Below, piece by piece: positions 7,649 to 9,805 of a stretch of 9,805 nucleotides of DNA (position 1 is the first letter of the stretch; every line of letters begins with the position of its first letter). The notes below the pieces were generated by a model, which was not told where the DNA came from, did not search any database, and saw only the letters and a program-made list of their open reading frames with translations. The position numbers and the translations under genes are program-made. Source of the stretch: Bacteroidetes bacterium UBA7692 (GTDB lineage Bacteria > Bacteroidota > Bacteroidia > Chitinophagales > LD1). The DNA is taken from positions 17,386-27,190 of the forward strand of contig DLGO01000093.1 in assembly GCA_002482725.1 (NCBI GenBank). The letters are read 5' to 3'.

Positions 7649-7679
7649 CAAATGAAAAAGCATTTTTCATATTTCCAAA
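7649..7679 (-). promoter_or_regulatory. Candidate promoter of the glutamate-type dehydrogenase gene
   Basis: On the - strand, TTTG at 7679-7676 is followed after 19 nt by TTCATTTG at 7656-7649, a seven-of-eight match to TAnnTTTG (T instead of A at position 2). The predicted start near 7644 would give a leader of about 60 nt. An inverted repeat, ATGAAAAA-GCA-TTTTTCAT at 7652-7670, overlaps the -7 box and the spacer. Confidence 0.45.
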
Positions 7680-7691
7680 ACTATAGGTGTG

Positions 7692-7709
7692 CTTAACTAT
7701 ATAATTAAG
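7692..7709. repeat. 18-bp near-perfect palindrome in the intergenic region
   Basis: CTTAACTATATAATTAAG is palindromic except for one mismatched pair (C6 against A13). It has no loop, so it looks more like a dimer-binding DNA site than a hairpin. It sits about 13 bp upstream of the predicted -33 element of the dehydrogenase promoter. The rest of the 207-bp gap (7586-7792) is AT-rich and I see no gene in it. Confidence 0.4.
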
Positions 7710-7792
7710 GATAATATAACGGACAGTGCCATTTTCCCTTTATAACTTCACTTTCAATGAGATAGCAGGATTTAGTTATTATTGATAATATG

Positions 7793-8383
7793 TTATCTTC
7801 TGAATTCCATAAGGCGGGCAACGTATTTTCCAATAATATCAAACTCCAGGTTGACACGTGTGCCGACCCCAATATGCTTGATAGTAGTATGTTCAAAGGT
7901 GTATGGAATAATGGCTACTTTAAATGAATCATCTACTGCATCAAAGGCAGTAAGGCTAATACCATTAATACAGATAGAACCTTTTTCAACTACAATGTTT
8001 TGCAGCGATGGCTCATACTCGAATTGGAATATCCAGCTGCCGTGTTCTTCGGCTACAGCTATGCAAGTGCCCGTTTGGTCTACATGTCCCTGCACTATAT
8101 GCCCATCCAGGCGGCTACCGATTTGGGTGCACCTTTCGATATTCACCTCGCTGCCTTCCTTTAAATCCCCAAGGTTTGTTTTGCTGAGTGTTTCATCTAT
8201 GGCAGTTACTGTATGGGTATTTCCCTCAATTTTTACCACTGTAAGGCAAACCCCATTATGGCTAACACTTTGATCGATTTTAAATTCGCCTGACAAAGCG
8301 GACTCTATAGTAAGGTGAAGGTTCCCTCCATCTTTTTGCAGTGCTACCACCTTGGCGGTAGTCTCTATAATTCCTGTAAACAT
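7793..8383 (-). CDS. ribE: Riboflavin synthase, alpha subunit
   Basis: This enzyme converts two molecules of 6,7-dimethyl-8-ribityllumazine to riboflavin plus 5-amino-6-ribitylaminouracil, the last step of vitamin B2 synthesis. It has 196 residues, close to the usual ~200-215. The invariant N-terminus MFTGIIE is present, and the two tandem lumazine-binding barrels are visible as internal repeats. SHNGVCLTVV in the first half is echoed by GSICINGISLTA in the second, and GSRLDGHIVQGHVDQTG lies at the junction. The C-terminal trimerisation helix follows (IGKYVARLMEF). The ATG at 8383 lies 9 nt after the stop of the siroheme gene, so the two are translated from one message. No FMN riboswitch-like leader is seen. 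The symbol follows the ribE naming; E. coli calls the same gene ribC. Confidence 0.95.
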   Translation of the reverse strand: MFTGIIETTAKVVALQKDGGNLHLTIESALSGEFKIDQSVSHNGVCLTVVKIEGNTHTVTAIDETLSKTNLGDLKEGSEVNIERCTQIGSRLDGHIVQGHVDQTGTCIAVAEEHGSWIFQFEYEPSLQNIVVEKGSICINGISLTAFDAVDDSFKVAIIPYTFEHTTIKHIGVGTRVNLEFDIIGKYVARLMEFRR

Positions 8384-8392
8384 ATTCTTGCT

Positions 8393-8995
8393 TTATTTTT
8401 TGTTCTTTGGTTCTTCTATCAATTGCCGGGTCAGTTCATTCAGCTTATTTACCTTATCAGTAAAGTCGCCTTTCAGGGTATTCCTGAATTGATGCAGATT
8501 AGTCATTAAGTCTTCAATGCCTTCAGGCAATGCCTCATTAAAAGCCTCTTTCAATCGTTTTGCCAGTGTTGGTGATTTGCCATTTGTAGAGATAGCAATT
8601 TTGAGATCACCACGCTGCACAATCGAGCCTAGGTAGAAATCGCACATGTCAGGCTTATCGGCCACGTTGGTAAGTATCTTTTTGCTGAGCGCATCCTGCT
8701 GAATGCTAGTGCTTATATCTTTATCATTGATAGCTACGAAAAGCACATCGGTATTTTCCAGATCCTCTATGCTATATAGCTTTTCGGTAAGCGTAAAGGA
8801 CGGATGAGCCAAGGCCAATGCTTTGATTTCCTCGCAAAACCAGGATGCCACCACTTTCACTTTTGTATCCGGTGAATTTTTGGCGATAGCTGTAAGTTTC
8901 TCTGTTGCCACCATGCCACCACCAATCATGGTGACCTGCATTTGTTCCAACTTTAAAAATATTGGGAAAAGTGTATTGCTCAATCCGGCAGGCAT
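8393..8995 (-). CDS. Siroheme synthase: precorrin-2 dehydrogenase / sirohydrochlorin ferrochelatase domain
   Basis: This Met8p / CysG N-terminal type protein makes sirohydrochlorin from precorrin-2 with NAD+ and probably inserts iron to give siroheme, the cofactor of assimilatory sulfite and nitrite reductases. It has 200 residues. PIFLKLEQMQVTMIGGGMVATEKL (11-34) is the Rossmann entry with the GGGxVA loop. TNVADKPDMCDFYLGSIVQRGDLKIAISTNGKSP (109-142) contains Asp113, in the position of the catalytic Asp of CysG/Met8p, and the ISTxGKSP phosphate loop. A short helical dimerisation tail follows. There is no fused uroporphyrinogen methyltransferase domain, so that activity must be encoded elsewhere. 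The ATG at 8995 is supported by a well-placed promoter about 20 nt upstream. It leads the operon with ribE and is divergent from cysH, consistent with supplying sulfite reductase. Confidence 0.92.
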   Translation of the reverse strand: MPAGLSNTLFPIFLKLEQMQVTMIGGGMVATEKLTAIAKNSPDTKVKVVASWFCEEIKALALAHPSFTLTEKLYSIEDLENTDVLFVAINDKDISTSIQQDALSKKILTNVADKPDMCDFYLGSIVQRGDLKIAISTNGKSPTLAKRLKEAFNEALPEGIEDLMTNLHQFRNTLKGDFTDKVNKLNELTRQLIEEPKNKK

Positions 8996-9007
8996 TTATT
9001 AATCTTG
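8976..9007 (+). promoter_or_regulatory. Possible promoter of cysH
   Basis: TTG at 8976-8978 and TAATCTTG at 9000-9007 (one mismatch to TAnnTTTG) are 21 nt apart. The start would be near 9012-9014, giving a leader of about 58 nt. This would overlap the siroheme gene's first codons. The match is modest, so this is a suggestion only. Confidence 0.25.
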
Positions 9008-9020
9008 CTAAAGCGCAATA

Positions 9021-9053
9021 CAAAGATACTCCTGTTTGCCGGTCAAATTCAAA
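9021..9053 (-). promoter_or_regulatory. Candidate promoter of the siroheme synthase - ribE operon
   Basis: On the - strand, TTTG at 9053-9050 is followed after 21 nt by TATCTTTG at 9028-9021, a perfect TAnnTTTG. A start near 9016 would leave a leader of about 20 nt before the ATG at 8995. It occupies the 75-bp gap shared with the divergent cysH gene. Confidence 0.65.
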
Positions 9054-9070
9054 GAGAACAGATATAAAAT

Positions 9071-9799
9071 ATGCAAGAGCAGCTTCCATCAATAGCAAAA
9101 GCCATACAGGGAATGGACATGATAGATGCCTTGCGCTATTTTGCTGAGCAGTATCCTGGCAAGGTTGCCTTCTCTACCAGTTTTGGCTGGGAGGATCAGG
9201 TGATTACCCAACTGATAGCAGACAATAAATTACCTATCAGGATATTTACTTTGGATACAGGCCGTAATTTTCCGGAAACCTATTCTACCTGGAATGCCAC
9301 CAGGAGCGCTTACCCTATAGATATAGAAGCAACTTACCCCGACACTTTCGCTGTTGGCAAAATGCTAAAGAAAAAGGGCCCACTTAGTTTTTACGAAAGT
9401 GTAGAAAACAGAAAGGAGTGCTGCTTTATACGGAAAGTAGAGCCGCTGAAAAGAGCACTAGCCAATACTACTATATGGATAACCGGCATACGCGCCGAGC
9501 AGAGTGACGGGCGTAAAGAAATGCAGAACCTGGAATGGGATGATGCCCATAGCCTTATAAAGTTCCATCCATTATTTAACTGGACGCTGGATGAAGTAAA
9601 GGAATATATAAGTAAGCACAACATACCTTACAACCCCTTACATGACAAAGGGTTCCCCAGCATTGGCTGCCAGCCATGCACAAGGGCTGTAAGGCCGGGC
9701 GAAAGATTCCGCGCCGGAAGGTGGTGGTGGGAGGACAGCAGTAAAAAGGAATGCGGACTGCACGATACATCGCTGCCACCACAAAACTTCAGTATATAA
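9071..9799 (+). CDS. cysH: Assimilatory adenylylsulfate (APS) reductase, CysH family
   Basis: This enzyme reduces activated sulfate to sulfite with thioredoxin as electron donor in the cytosol. It has 242 residues. VAFSTSFGWEDQV (32-44) is the nucleotide-binding loop, and FTLDTGRNFPET (59-70) and WITGIRAEQSDGR (136-148) are family motifs. The pair Cys117-Cys118 with Cys200-x-x-Cys203 supplies the ligands of a 4Fe-4S cluster. That marks the APS-using bacterial/plant type rather than the PAPS-using E. coli type, which lacks these cysteines. The catalytic cysteine is in the tail motif KKECGLH (Cys228). The ATG at 9071 is preceded by an A-rich stretch. Divergence from the siroheme operon, and a possible following gene whose ATG overlaps the TAA, indicate the head of a sulfate-assimilation operon. 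Confidence 0.96.
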   Translation: MQEQLPSIAKAIQGMDMIDALRYFAEQYPGKVAFSTSFGWEDQVITQLIADNKLPIRIFTLDTGRNFPETYSTWNATRSAYPIDIEATYPDTFAVGKMLKKKGPLSFYESVENRKECCFIRKVEPLKRALANTTIWITGIRAEQSDGRKEMQNLEWDDAHSLIKFHPLFNWTLDEVKEYISKHNIPYNPLHDKGFPSIGCQPCTRAVRPGERFRAGRWWWEDSSKKECGLHDTSLPPQNFSI

Positions 9800-9805
9800 T
9801 GAAGC
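9799..9805 (+). CDS. Possible start of the next gene (cut by window edge)
   Basis: An ATG at 9799-9801 shares one base with the cysH stop (TAATG), followed by AAG and one more base. Such overlaps usually mark the next gene of an operon; sulfate adenylyltransferase subunit cysD would be a common neighbour. Only two codons are visible, so identity cannot be judged. Confidence 0.3.

Noticed and set aside
7586..7792. Small RNA, tRNA or short gene in the largest intergenic gap
   Set aside because: No cloverleaf, no strong hairpin with T tract and no ORF with a convincing start; only promoter-like and palindromic elements are seen.
7782..8273. 163-codon + strand frame opposite ribE
   Set aside because: Fully antisense to riboflavin synthase apart from a few codons, with no recognisable motif and no promoter; the frame is explained by ribE codon use.
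8384..8392. Riboswitch (FMN type) ahead of ribE
   Set aside because: Only 9 nt separate ribE from the upstream gene, and the operon leader is about 20 nt; there is no room for an aptamer.
1..9805. Mobile element, CRISPR array, defence or toxin-antitoxin cassette
   Set aside because: No transposase or integrase, no direct repeat arrays and no terminal inverted repeats; every gene belongs to a familiar housekeeping or metabolic family with similar base composition.

Overview
The window looks like an ordinary housekeeping and core-metabolism stretch from the chromosome of a Bacteroidota species, most likely near Chitinophagaceae/Sphingobacteriia. The reasons are the closest-feeling protein matches (long Glu/Leu/Phe/Val dehydrogenase, stand-alone pheS, two-step siroheme synthase domain without a methyltransferase), start sites preceded by A-rich sequence rather than Shine-Dalgarno motifs, and several close matches to the Bacteroidota promoter form TTG/TTTG - about 18-21 nt - TAnnTTTG. 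ATA is strikingly frequent as an isoleucine codon. The genus cannot be fixed from the sequence alone.

Layout: (1) 1-996 (+) is the 3' part of a penicillin-binding protein 1C gene, cut by the window edge. (2) 1092-2576 (+) is guaB (IMP dehydrogenase), with a promoter that nearly touches its ATG, followed without an obvious terminator by pheS (2638-3678, phenylalanyl-tRNA synthetase alpha). (3) 3779-4822 (+) is a tRNA-dihydrouridine synthase that appears to start at a TTG directly behind its own promoter. It is followed in the same reading frame, after a single TAG, by an FAD-dependent oxidoreductase of the geranylgeranyl-reductase family (to 6079). (4) A hairpin at 6098-6127 separates these from the convergent glutamate-type dehydrogenase gene (7585-6152, -). 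(5) 8995-7793 (-) is a two-gene operon of siroheme synthase (precorrin-2 dehydrogenase/ferrochelatase domain) and riboflavin synthase. (6) Divergent from it, 9071-9799 (+) is an assimilatory APS reductase (cysH type, with Fe-S cysteines), and another ATG overlaps its stop at the window edge.

Functionally, the right-hand block makes sense as sulfate assimilation plus cofactor supply: APS reductase makes sulfite, and sulfite reductase (not in this window) needs siroheme and usually flavin. The left block is cell-wall synthesis, GMP synthesis, translation and tRNA modification. I found no mobile element, CRISPR array, RNA gene, toxin-antitoxin or defence cassette, and nothing that looks like an undescribed multi-gene system. 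The points worth a second look are about gene starts, promoters and regulatory palindromes.
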